DNA from: Treponema bryantii
GTDB taxonomy: Bacteria; Spirochaetota; Spirochaetia; Treponematales; Treponemataceae
Assembly: GCF_900111035.1 (NCBI RefSeq)
Contig: NZ_FOFU01000001.1
Location: forward strand, 186,001 to 250,000
Reading direction: 5' to 3'
DNA length: 64,000 nt
In this document: piece after piece, positions 50,400 through 58,369 of the stretch
How positions within the stretch are numbered: position 1 is the stretch's first letter
How the letters are laid out: each line of letters begins with the position of its first letter
Made by a program: the position numbers and the translations under genes
Notes under the pieces: model-generated
The model's database searches: none
The model's input: only the letters and a program-made list of their open reading frames with translations
What the model was told of the DNA's origin: nothing

Positions 50400-51293
50400 C
50401 TATCTGAGCAGAAGGAATTTTGTGAGCCAGATAAGCGCGGTATATAAAGCAAGAAGTATTACAAATAAGAGGACGCGTTTTTTGTAATGCTTTTCAAAAG
50501 TTTTGATGATTTGCGGAAGGTCTGGGATTTCCGGCATTTCAGGAACAAAGCTTTTTGCAATTTCAATTCCGGCATAAATATAATTGATGTAAATATATTC
50601 TTCTTTTACAAAATCTGAAAGACCTTTTGAAATGCTGCGGCGATGCCATATTGCTGCGGCAATTTTTTTTGTTGTTGTACCGTACTGAACCAGGTATCGG
50701 ATTATGCGGAAAATTGCCCAGGCGGCGGTGAGGCCAAAGACTACATATGCTACGTAACGCGAGTAAGGTGTGCCGAAAGGTTTTATTACCAGAATTGCAC
50801 AACCGAGTACGTTTGCAAGGAATGTCCAGAGCGTGTTTAGTAGTGTTGCTTTAAAAATGAGTGAAAGTTTTTCGTCTATTTTTTCGTAACAGGTGTCGTA
50901 GATTTTCTGTTCAATTTTCTTTTCGATTTTTGGAAGTACGTATTTTGAGACTTCACGGAAAACTATGAGAATTACAGAAAGATCGTCTACAAGGCCAATG
51001 CCTGGAATTACATCCGGCAGCACATCGGCTGGAAGAATAAGATAGAGAAGGGCGCCAACGATTGTGATTTTAAGACGAATCGGAACTTTGGGAGACTTGA
51101 ATTTTTCCCAGAGAAAAAGAACCTTGTCCCAGACTTTTTTGATTGGCCCGCGCTTCATTGCGGGAAGCTTTTCTTCAAGTTCTGCCTGGGCCTGTGGCAG
51201 GGATTCTGTGTCTGCTGCTTTCTGTCCGAGTTCTTCAGAAAGTTCCAGAGCCTTTTGAGATGTAGTTATTTCTTTAAGCTTTGTCTTTTTCAT
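50400..51293 (-). CDS. DUF1232-domain membrane protein
   Basis: About 297 residues. The DUF1232 motif is clear: ALLYLILPADVLPDVIPGIG followed by VDDLSVILIVFREV. Further hydrophobic segments occur near FLANVLGCAILVI, VVFGLTAAWAIFRIIRY and VLLFVILLALYTALIW, so it is a multi-pass membrane protein with a Lys/Glu-rich cytoplasmic N-terminus. The function of DUF1232 proteins is unknown. It is encoded opposite to ruvA and ruvB, between them, ending 17 bases from ruvA. Confidence 0.8.
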   Translation of the reverse strand: MKKTKLKEITTSQKALELSEELGQKAADTESLPQAQAELEEKLPAMKRGPIKKVWDKVLFLWEKFKSPKVPIRLKITIVGALLYLILPADVLPDVIPGIGLVDDLSVILIVFREVSKYVLPKIEKKIEQKIYDTCYEKIDEKLSLIFKATLLNTLWTFLANVLGCAILVIKPFGTPYSRYVAYVVFGLTAAWAIFRIIRYLVQYGTTTKKIAAAIWHRRSISKGLSDFVKEEYIYINYIYAGIEIAKSFVPEMPEIPDLPQIIKTFEKHYKKRVLLFVILLALYTALIWLTKFLLLR

Positions 51294-51335
51294 GCTTCTT
51301 AATCTAACTTACTGTAAATCTACCATAAAATATGC

Positions 51336-51341
51336 TATAAT
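51336..51341 (+). promoter_or_regulatory. ruvB -10 box, predicted leaderless
   Basis: TATAAT lies six bases before the ATG at 51348, with no Shine-Dalgarno. The -35 region is weak (TGTAAA at 17-base spacing). Confidence 0.55.
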
Positions 51342-51347
51342 AAAAGC

Positions 51348-52394
51348 ATGAGTGAAAACGAAGATTTTTCTGCTATTGTACGCGCAGATTTAAGAGACAG
51401 ATATGATGAACAGGACAACAAGCTGCGCCCGACTATGCTCTCGGATTTTCTTGGTCAGGAGAGTGTAAAGAAAAATCTTTCTACGTTTATAGAAGCGGCA
51501 AAACTTCGTGAAGAGCCATTGGATCATTTGCTTTTGATTGGACCTCCGGGTCTTGGAAAAACCACTCTTGCACAGATTACTGCTCACGAGCTTGGCGTTG
51601 ATTTTAAGGTAACCAGCGCTCCGGCCCTCGACAAGCCAAAAGACCTCGCCGGTATTCTTTCGACAATAACTCCACGAACTGTTTTCTTTATTGATGAGAT
51701 TCACCGCCTTAAGCCAGCCATTGAAGAAATGCTTTATATTGCAATGGAAGATTTTGAGCTGGACTGGATTATCGGACAGGGGGCGGCTGCACGTACTGTG
51801 CGTATTCCGATTCCTCCGTTTACTCTGGTTGGTGCTACTACAAAGGCCGGTTCAGTTTCGAGTCCTCTGAGAAGCCGCTTCGGTTTTATTCCTCGTTTTG
51901 AGTTTTATACACAAAAAGAACTTTCTTCTATTATTAAGCGTTCTGCTAAGATTCTTGAAATTGGAATTGAAGAGGATGCGTCTATGCTGCTCGCTCAGTG
52001 CTGCCGTGGAACTCCTCGTGTTGCTAACCGTGTTCTCCGTCGTATGCGCGACTTTGCTCAGGTAGCGGGAAGTAATGTTATTACTGTTGATATTGTTGAT
52101 GACGGCTTAAAGCGCCTTGAAATTGACGGCATTGGTCTTGAAAAGTACGACCGCGAAATTCTCCGATCAATTATTGAGAACTTTGGTGGCGGCCCGGTTG
52201 GCGCTGAGACTCTGGCAATTTCTATTGGCGAGAGTATGGATACCCTTGAGGATTATTATGAGCCCTATTTAATTCAGTGCGGCCTGTTGCAGAGAACTCC
52301 GCGTGGCCGCATGGTTACTGAAAAGGCGTATACTCATCTTGGACTCACACACGCCGCCGACTCAAAAGACGGACTTCAGGGTACGTTGTTCTAG
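51348..52394 (+). CDS. ruvB: Holliday junction branch-migration ATPase RuvB
   Basis: AAA+ motor that drives branch migration with RuvA. At 348 residues it has LRPTMLSDFLGQESVKKNL, Walker A LLIGPPGLGKTTLAQITAHE, Walker B VFFIDEIHRLKPAIEEMLY, sensor TLVGATTKAGSVSSPLRSRF with the arginine finger, and the winged-helix end (LIQCGLLQRTPRGRMVTEKA). All parts are complete. queA follows 27 bases later with its own apparent promoter. Confidence 0.97.
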   Translation: MSENEDFSAIVRADLRDRYDEQDNKLRPTMLSDFLGQESVKKNLSTFIEAAKLREEPLDHLLLIGPPGLGKTTLAQITAHELGVDFKVTSAPALDKPKDLAGILSTITPRTVFFIDEIHRLKPAIEEMLYIAMEDFELDWIIGQGAAARTVRIPIPPFTLVGATTKAGSVSSPLRSRFGFIPRFEFYTQKELSSIIKRSAKILEIGIEEDASMLLAQCCRGTPRVANRVLRRMRDFAQVAGSNVITVDIVDDGLKRLEIDGIGLEKYDREILRSIIENFGGGPVGAETLAISIGESMDTLEDYYEPYLIQCGLLQRTPRGRMVTEKAYTHLGLTHAADSKDGLQGTLF

Positions 52395-52414
52395 AATTCT
52401 TTTTGTGATAATAT
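52386..52414 (+). promoter_or_regulatory. queA promoter, predicted leaderless
   Basis: TTGTTC (52386-52391), 17-base spacer, TAATAT (52409-52414), then seven bases to the ATG at 52422. The -35 box lies within the last codons of ruvB. No Shine-Dalgarno. Confidence 0.55.
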
Positions 52415-52421
52415 AACGCTC

Positions 52422-53495
52422 ATGTTAACATCAGATTTTAATTTTGACTTGCCTGAAGATTTGATTGCGCAGCATCCGAGTGGAGTGCGCGGGCAGGATA
52501 AACTTATGCTTTTGAATCGTGCTACCGGCGAAGTAGAACATCACATGATGGATGACCTTCCAGATTTAATTGAACCGGGCACACTCATGATTTTTAATAA
52601 CAGCCGTGTACGACGCGCCCGCGTTTATGGAATAAAAGAGACTACCGGCCGTGAAACTGAATTCATGTTCCTCAACACAATCGATAAAGACTGTTGCATC
52701 TGGAATACTATGGTAAAGTCTGCAAAAAAGCAGAAGCCTGGAATGCATTATAAATTTCCTGATGGAACTGTTGCAGAAATTGTAGAACACGAAGGAAATG
52801 CCGGAACAGAATTCCGTGCCCTCAAATTTGATTTTGCAATAGATGAAGACTGGTTTGAAAGAAACGGTCATATTCCGCTTCCTCCATATATTAAGCGCGG
52901 TGACACAGAAGAAGATTCAGAACGTTATCAGAATGTTTATGCAACTGATACCGGTTCAGCTGCGTGTCCTACAGCAGGCCTTCACTTTACAGAAGATATG
53001 CTTGCCCGTCTTGATGCAAAGGGAATTGAAAGACGCTTTGTAACTCTTCATGTAGGACTTGGAACCTTCCTTCCTGTCCGCGAAGAGAATATTGAAAATC
53101 ATAAAATGCATGAAGAATGGTATACAGTTCCTAAAGAAACGGCTGATGCAATCAACAAGGCAAAGACAGAAGGACGACCGATTCTTGCAGTAGGTACTAC
53201 AAGCGTACGCACACTCGAAAGTGTTGCTCAGAAGATAGAGCAGGATGGTGGTGTTGTCGGTGCCAATAACGAATGGGTTAGAGCCGGCACAAATTCAACA
53301 AGCATCTTTATGTATCCGGGCTTTAAGTTTAAGGTTGTAGATAAGATGTTTACAAACTTCCATACTCCAGAGAGTACACTGATTATGTTAGTATCAGCCT
53401 TTGCCGGTCGTGATCACATTTTGAGTGCATACAAAACTGCAGTTGAGAATAGATATAGATTCTTCAGTTATGGCGACTGTATGTTCATACGATAA
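52422..53495 (+). CDS. queA: S-adenosylmethionine:tRNA ribosyltransferase-isomerase QueA
   Basis: It builds epoxyqueuosine on tRNA from preQ1 using S-adenosylmethionine. The 357-residue protein has FDLPEDLIAQHPSGVRGQDK at the N-terminus, MIFNNSRVRRARVYG, TAGLHFTEDML, THFVTLHVGLGTF-like text (FVTLHVGLGTFLPVR), and NFHTPESTLIMLVSAFAG at the C-terminus. The ruvA/ruvB/queA neighbourhood is common in bacteria. It converges on the xanthine-dehydrogenase-like operon, with 20 bases between stop codons. Confidence 0.97.
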   Translation: MLTSDFNFDLPEDLIAQHPSGVRGQDKLMLLNRATGEVEHHMMDDLPDLIEPGTLMIFNNSRVRRARVYGIKETTGRETEFMFLNTIDKDCCIWNTMVKSAKKQKPGMHYKFPDGTVAEIVEHEGNAGTEFRALKFDFAIDEDWFERNGHIPLPPYIKRGDTEEDSERYQNVYATDTGSAACPTAGLHFTEDMLARLDAKGIERRFVTLHVGLGTFLPVREENIENHKMHEEWYTVPKETADAINKAKTEGRPILAVGTTSVRTLESVAQKIEQDGGVVGANNEWVRAGTNSTSIFMYPGFKFKVVDKMFTNFHTPESTLIMLVSAFAGRDHILSAYKTAVENRYRFFSYGDCMFIR

Positions 53496-53515
53496 AAATC
53501 TGTGAGAAATTTTAA

Positions 53516-54313
53516 TTAAGTCAACTGCTCAAAACTATAACGCGCAAGATTAAAGAACTGCTGGCGCATAACGTCGGTAATCATCTGGTCGGTTGCGGCT
53601 TTCTGGAAATGTTCGGCAACGGCTTCTTCCAGTTGGGAGATGTCGCGCTGGGTAAGAGGAAGTCGGCGGCCGCTCATAAAGTTTTCGAACTCCTTGCTGT
53701 GGAAGGTGAACGGACCTGCAAAGGCAAGATGAACATTTAACAGGGAGTTCTTTTCTGTGTCGGCCAGGAAAGCGAACGAAGCTGACTGTTGTGTAATTGA
53801 GTGTTCATGACCGATTCGACGGAAAATAGAAAGTTCTGCATCAACGAGCGGAATGCGTATATTCGATAAAATAAAGCCATCTGGAATTGATTTAAAATTT
53901 CTGATGTTTTCAGTTCTTGTTTCTGTCTGATTTTTGAATTCCAGTTTAGCATCTAAAGCCATCAATGGTGCGAACAATGTAAGCTTGTGATTTTCTGAAC
54001 AGATGTTACCACCGATGGTAGCTGTATTTCTTATAAGAGGATTTGCAATACAGGTAAGTGCTTCGTATAAAATCGGAGGAAGATGAGTCTGACCGATTGC
54101 AAGTAATTCTGAAAGAGTTGTTCCAGGTCCTACATCTATGTAACGTTCGTGTCGTGAGATATAGGAAAGATCTTTAATTCCACGGGTTGAAATAAATTTA
54201 TCCGGAAGAGTTTCTATTCTTGTACAGCCGCCGACAACCTTTGTTCCCGGATTATTGCTGAGAATCTTTATGAGTTCGGCTGCGTTTTTTGCATATAATA
54301 TTGTCTTTCCCAT
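53516..54313 (-). CDS. FAD-binding subunit of a xanthine-dehydrogenase-like complex
   Basis: A 265-residue protein of the CoxM/XdhB type that carries electrons from the iron-sulfur subunit to FAD. It shows AAELIKILSNNPGTKVVGGCT at the N-terminus, an FAD loop with NPLIRNTATIGGNICSENH, and a CO-dehydrogenase flavoprotein-like C-terminus. It is the last gene of the trio, after a 26-base gap. Intact by these motifs. Confidence 0.85.
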   Translation of the reverse strand: MGKTILYAKNAAELIKILSNNPGTKVVGGCTRIETLPDKFISTRGIKDLSYISRHERYIDVGPGTTLSELLAIGQTHLPPILYEALTCIANPLIRNTATIGGNICSENHKLTLFAPLMALDAKLEFKNQTETRTENIRNFKSIPDGFILSNIRIPLVDAELSIFRRIGHEHSITQQSASFAFLADTEKNSLLNVHLAFAGPFTFHSKEFENFMSGRRLPLTQRDISQLEEAVAEHFQKAATDQMITDVMRQQFFNLARYSFEQLT

Positions 54314-54339
54314 TTAATCCCTCTTTGTATCAGCCTGAA

Positions 54340-54816
54340 TCAGGTTCTCTTCTGTCGTTTATTTGAAATCTGAATTGCGTAAATAATTCCATTTACCAGA
54401 GTTTCAAGGTCTGTGCAGCAAGGAGAGAGTGCCTTTACGTAATCTGTGATTTCCTGACGGGTTGGCATTTTCGGCATTTTCATAATCTGATAGGCAGAAA
54501 AAACTTTTCCTGCAGTACAGTAACCGCAGAGTTTAATTCCAGCCTTTTGGAAGCCGCTTATAATTGTTATATATTCTTCTGTTTTTACAAAATAATCCAA
54601 GGTTACAATATCGCTGTTGCGTACAATACCTGCCGGTATTTTGCAGGAAGCTACAGGACGATCATCAAGTAAGATTGTACATGCTCCACAGAATCCACCG
54701 CTGCAGCCACTCTTAACTGAGGTACAGCCGTTTTTGTGAAGCACTTTCATAAGTGTTTCATCTGCATGAGCATCGAGAATTATTTTATTTCCGTTCAAGG
54801 TTACTGGTATTTTCAT
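54340..54816 (-). CDS. Two-cluster [2Fe-2S] subunit of a xanthine-dehydrogenase-like complex
   Basis: A 158-residue CoxS/XdhC-type protein. The plant-ferredoxin-like N-terminal domain has SGCSGGFCGACTILLDDRPV with a following ASC, giving four cysteines. The C-terminal helical domain has KLCGYCTAGKV and SPCCTD where the family usually has CxxC and CRCTG; the second motif reads CC rather than CxC, a possible change in a cluster ligand. It overlaps the large subunit gene by four bases (ATGA-type), so they are coupled. Confidence 0.85.
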   Translation of the reverse strand: MKIPVTLNGNKIILDAHADETLMKVLHKNGCTSVKSGCSGGFCGACTILLDDRPVASCKIPAGIVRNSDIVTLDYFVKTEEYITIISGFQKAGIKLCGYCTAGKVFSAYQIMKMPKMPTRQEITDYVKALSPCCTDLETLVNGIIYAIQISNKRQKRT

Positions 54817-57119
54817 TCAGACGCTCCTTGATTTTCTGATTTTCTTGTTTCAGTTTTTTCTTTTGTGCGGTCACGAATCAGCTGGAAAAGCAGGTCTTCT
54901 GTACAAGGGATTTCTGTAAGCTGCGTTGTAAGCGCAAGTGAAAGTGCAGAAGAGAAAGCTGCCGGAAGTGAATTATGAATGAGTCCTCCAACCTGACCGG
55001 AGCGGTTATTTGACTGAATAAAATTAATGTTGATTGCATCACAAGGAACTGTTTTTCCTTTTACAAGCATTGTCAGTTCCTGCTGGATTTCAAGGCGAAT
55101 TGTTCTACGCGCAGCAGCTTCATCAAAAAGTTCTCCACAATCTACAGTTACCCAGATACCCTTAATTTTTTCATTATAGGTATAAGTATCGAGTTCTACT
55201 TCAACAACAGTAGTTATAAAAGATGTGGTGTAGAATGGAGTTCCGCAAAATTTCTCCTTATTCCATTTTGGCTTAGCCGTGGCGGCCGTCCCCCCGCGTT
55301 TTGCAGTAATCGGCAGCGGCTGATGAAATCGCTTTTTCTGAATATCATTACAGCACTTTTTTACAAGCTCATTGACAATACTGATGGAGCTGTAAGAATC
55401 CTCAGGGGCCTCAGGTAATTCGTTATACGGGAATTCTGAATTAATCTGAATATTCTGCTTTGGAATCTGAAGAATCTCCGCGGCAGAGTTTTTCCAGATA
55501 TCCTGAATTACATCAGAAGGTTTTATAGTATGAATTACAAGTTTTTCATCTGCACTAAGAGTCACTTCAATTTTTGCATCATTACTGAAACTTGTCTGGC
55601 CCGAATAGCCTGAAGGAATGTAAGCTGTTGCAACTCCAATTCCACGGAGCGGGAGCGCGAAGAAAGGTTTGCTGTCTTTTTCTGCGCGGTCAATCGCATC
55701 CATATGGAACGAAGCGTATTTTCTATTGAAATCACTCTCAGAAAGGGCCGTCTGAATAACACTGCGAACATCTCCAGTTGGAATGTCAAAAGGAAATTCT
55801 GTTGAAACAGGAGCAGCCTTTGTTTTCTTGTCAGTTGTTTTTTTAGTCTTCTTAGTTTTTTCTTCTGGAGCTGGAACTGGAGGTTCAGCATTTAAAAGAC
55901 GTAATTCATCCGGGAAAATCATGGAAAGATTACTGATTTTCTGAATCTCATTTTCAATTGCAAAGAAAGCCTGCGACTCAATAATCTGCATGGAAATTGA
56001 AGTCGGCGGATTTTTTGAAGTATGTGCCTTTGCATTTATATAAAGATTTTCCGGTTTATAATAACTAGCTGCCGCAATTGCAATGCGGTCTGTGATTTCC
56101 TGAGCAAAAGGATTTGAACAGCCGATGTCAATATCAATAGAAATCTTAAGCGCTTTAAGGCGGCCATCTTTATTAAGGGCCGAACGATAAGTAATTTCTG
56201 TTACAACTCCAGGCACCATAAAACTTTCCTGTTCAGTTTGAGAAAGAATAAGTTTTACCGGCTTTTTAGAAAGCCATGCTGCCGCTGCAATCTGAACTGC
56301 AAGTTGTGTAGTGCGTGCCAATCCTGAAGGATAGATTCCTGCTGATTTAGTTTTATGAATGAAAACACTCGCTTCATCAATATCAAGTGCGGCTGCTACA
56401 GATTTCTGGGTAAACGAAGCCCAGCGGCTTGGTGCAAATACGTGAATCCTTTCACCTTCGGTATAGGCAAAGGCTCCTTCTGTTTCCTGCCATTTTGGAG
56501 TAAGCAGTTTTTCTTTCCAGGTATCGGTAGAGGTGTAATCGGCATTTTCAAAAAGTTTTGCATCAGCCTGTGCCAGAGTAAGACTTTCGTAAAGACCGTA
56601 TTTGATTTCACGGGTAGCGACAATTACATTTGGATTTTCTTCAACATGAGATTTATCAATAACTGTATCAAGAGAAGGCATTTCGTTAATCTGATCAACG
56701 AACTCCTTAAAGTTCGAAGCTTCATCTGTCTGATTATTGATTACATTATGAAGCGCTGATTCGAGGTTTTCAACGTCGAAGTTAATATTTACAGTATCTA
56801 AAAGTTTGTAAACGGTTTCTTCATCAGGACCAAAAAGAATTCCAACCGGTTCACCACTGTAAGAAACGTTTCCATATCCAAAGATTTTTGTAACTGTTTT
56901 ATTTGCAGTAATAGTTTTTGTGCCGGGAATGTCGCGGCTGGTGTATAAGAAATAACCTTCCGGTAAATCTGGCGCAGTAATGCTTTTGATTTTTCCAGCT
57001 GGGGCAGGGCTGCGGACGAGTGCTGCATAAAGACAGCCGTCTTTTTCAACATCACTGTAAAAGCCTTTGGCTTCAAGAGAACGTAAATTAGTTTTTGTAT
57101 TTGTCTTCTTTACTGCCAT
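54813..57119 (-). CDS. Molybdopterin-type large subunit of a divergent xanthine-dehydrogenase-like enzyme
   Basis: The 768-residue protein has the length and layout of XdhA/CoxL: an N-terminal hammerhead domain (KDGCLYAALVRSPAPAGKIK), then segments such as SGLARTTQLAVQIAAAAWLS and GVATAYIPSGYSGQ. A Lys/Thr-rich insert near residue 430 is unusual. Near the C-terminus, where active hydroxylases have VGEPP with the catalytic glutamate, this protein reads VGGLIHNSLPAAF, so the glutamate seems missing. It may be inactive or work on a different reaction. The start overlaps the aminotransferase stop (TAATG). Confidence 0.75.
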   Translation of the reverse strand: MAVKKTNTKTNLRSLEAKGFYSDVEKDGCLYAALVRSPAPAGKIKSITAPDLPEGYFLYTSRDIPGTKTITANKTVTKIFGYGNVSYSGEPVGILFGPDEETVYKLLDTVNINFDVENLESALHNVINNQTDEASNFKEFVDQINEMPSLDTVIDKSHVEENPNVIVATREIKYGLYESLTLAQADAKLFENADYTSTDTWKEKLLTPKWQETEGAFAYTEGERIHVFAPSRWASFTQKSVAAALDIDEASVFIHKTKSAGIYPSGLARTTQLAVQIAAAAWLSKKPVKLILSQTEQESFMVPGVVTEITYRSALNKDGRLKALKISIDIDIGCSNPFAQEITDRIAIAAASYYKPENLYINAKAHTSKNPPTSISMQIIESQAFFAIENEIQKISNLSMIFPDELRLLNAEPPVPAPEEKTKKTKKTTDKKTKAAPVSTEFPFDIPTGDVRSVIQTALSESDFNRKYASFHMDAIDRAEKDSKPFFALPLRGIGVATAYIPSGYSGQTSFSNDAKIEVTLSADEKLVIHTIKPSDVIQDIWKNSAAEILQIPKQNIQINSEFPYNELPEAPEDSYSSISIVNELVKKCCNDIQKKRFHQPLPITAKRGGTAATAKPKWNKEKFCGTPFYTTSFITTVVEVELDTYTYNEKIKGIWVTVDCGELFDEAAARRTIRLEIQQELTMLVKGKTVPCDAININFIQSNNRSGQVGGLIHNSLPAAFSSALSLALTTQLTEIPCTEDLLFQLIRDRTKEKTETRKSENQGASE

Positions 57120-58360
57120 TATTTCTTTGCTTCAACTCCAATTTTAGTTACTGTATCTATTACAAGCTGGGCCTGTTCATCGGTCATATCCGGGTAAAGA
57201 GGAATTGATATTGTTGTATTATATTGATGTTCTGCATTCGGAAAGTTTTCAGCGGTAAAGTCCGGGTACAGTTCTTTCCAGTAGGTGAAGTGGAAAATTG
57301 GTATAAAGTGTACGGAGATTCCAAGTCCTGATTCCTGAAGTTTTTTTGCGAACTCGTCACGGCCGATTTTAAGTTTTTCAGGAATTATGCGCATAAGGTA
57401 TAAGTGCCAGGAATTTCCTTCTCCGTCTGGCGGAAGTTTTATAAAGTCGAGGCTGCTGAATGCCTTGTTGTATTTTTCTACAATGCGTTTTCTCTGTTCA
57501 TAAAAAAGCTGTGCTCTGTCGACCTGGCAGCAGCCGATTGCGGCAAGTACATCCGGAAGATTGAACTTGTAGCCCGGTGCAATAATGTCATATTCCCAGC
57601 TGGCTCTTGGACTTGTGTAGCGGTCCCAGGTTGTGCGGTCCATTCCGTGCATGCGCATTACTGTCATACGGTGGGCAAGGTCGGGATCGCGCGTACAGAC
57701 CATTCCGCCTTCTGCTGTTGTGATTGTCTTTGTTACGTAAAATGAAAAGACTCCGGCGTCTCCAATAGTGCCGGCATAACCGAGGGCGGTTGGGGACGGG
57801 AAGGAATGTGCGGCGTCTTCAATTACACGGATGCGGCGCTCCGGTGCTGAATACTTTCCTGCCAGTTCCATAATGCGAGCCATGTCGCACACGTTGCCCG
57901 CTATGTGAACCGGGACAATTGCGCGAACCCGGTTTGCACCTTTTCCATCAACACCGCCCGGCTGACTGTCTTTTTTTAAGATTTCTTCTATTTTATCCGG
58001 ATCAATACTGTAGGTATCTTTTTCAACATCTGCAAAGAAAACGTCTGCGTTAAGATGGCGTGCGCAGGCTGCAGTTGAAACAAAGGTATAAGGTGTTGTG
58101 ATTACGGCAGTACCTTCGCGAACGCCGCAGGCTTCCATTGCAAGAATCATTCCGCTTGTGTTTGAGTTAACGGCGAGGGAGATGACAGGGGCACGGCCCT
58201 TAGAAGAGTCATCGCCGCTTACAGCAGCACTGAACTTTTTTTCGAACTCCAGTGCATAACGACCGGTAGTTAGCCAGCCACTGCGCAATACATCAAGTAC
58301 TGCATCTTCTTCTGCTTTTGTAATAGCCGCTCTGTGGAACGGAACCTTTATCTCTGCCAT
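57119..58360 (-). CDS. DegT/DnrJ/EryC1/StrS-family sugar aminotransferase
   Basis: PLP enzyme of 413 residues that aminates keto sugars. VPFHRAAITKAEEDAVLDVL opens the fold; SNTSGMILAMEACG, TPYTFVSTAACA, VIEDAAHSFPS and the PLP-lysine segment SFYVTKTITTAEGGMV are all present. It lies nine bases after a CapD-like 4,6-dehydratase gene, so the pair probably makes a 4-amino-4,6-dideoxy sugar nucleotide for surface glycans or flagellin modification. Its stop overlaps the start of the molybdopterin subunit gene by one base. Confidence 0.9.
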   Translation of the reverse strand: MAEIKVPFHRAAITKAEEDAVLDVLRSGWLTTGRYALEFEKKFSAAVSGDDSSKGRAPVISLAVNSNTSGMILAMEACGVREGTAVITTPYTFVSTAACARHLNADVFFADVEKDTYSIDPDKIEEILKKDSQPGGVDGKGANRVRAIVPVHIAGNVCDMARIMELAGKYSAPERRIRVIEDAAHSFPSPTALGYAGTIGDAGVFSFYVTKTITTAEGGMVCTRDPDLAHRMTVMRMHGMDRTTWDRYTSPRASWEYDIIAPGYKFNLPDVLAAIGCCQVDRAQLFYEQRKRIVEKYNKAFSSLDFIKLPPDGEGNSWHLYLMRIIPEKLKIGRDEFAKKLQESGLGISVHFIPIFHFTYWKELYPDFTAENFPNAEHQYNTTISIPLYPDMTDEQAQLVIDTVTKIGVEAKK

Positions 58361-58369
58361 ATTTCTGTC

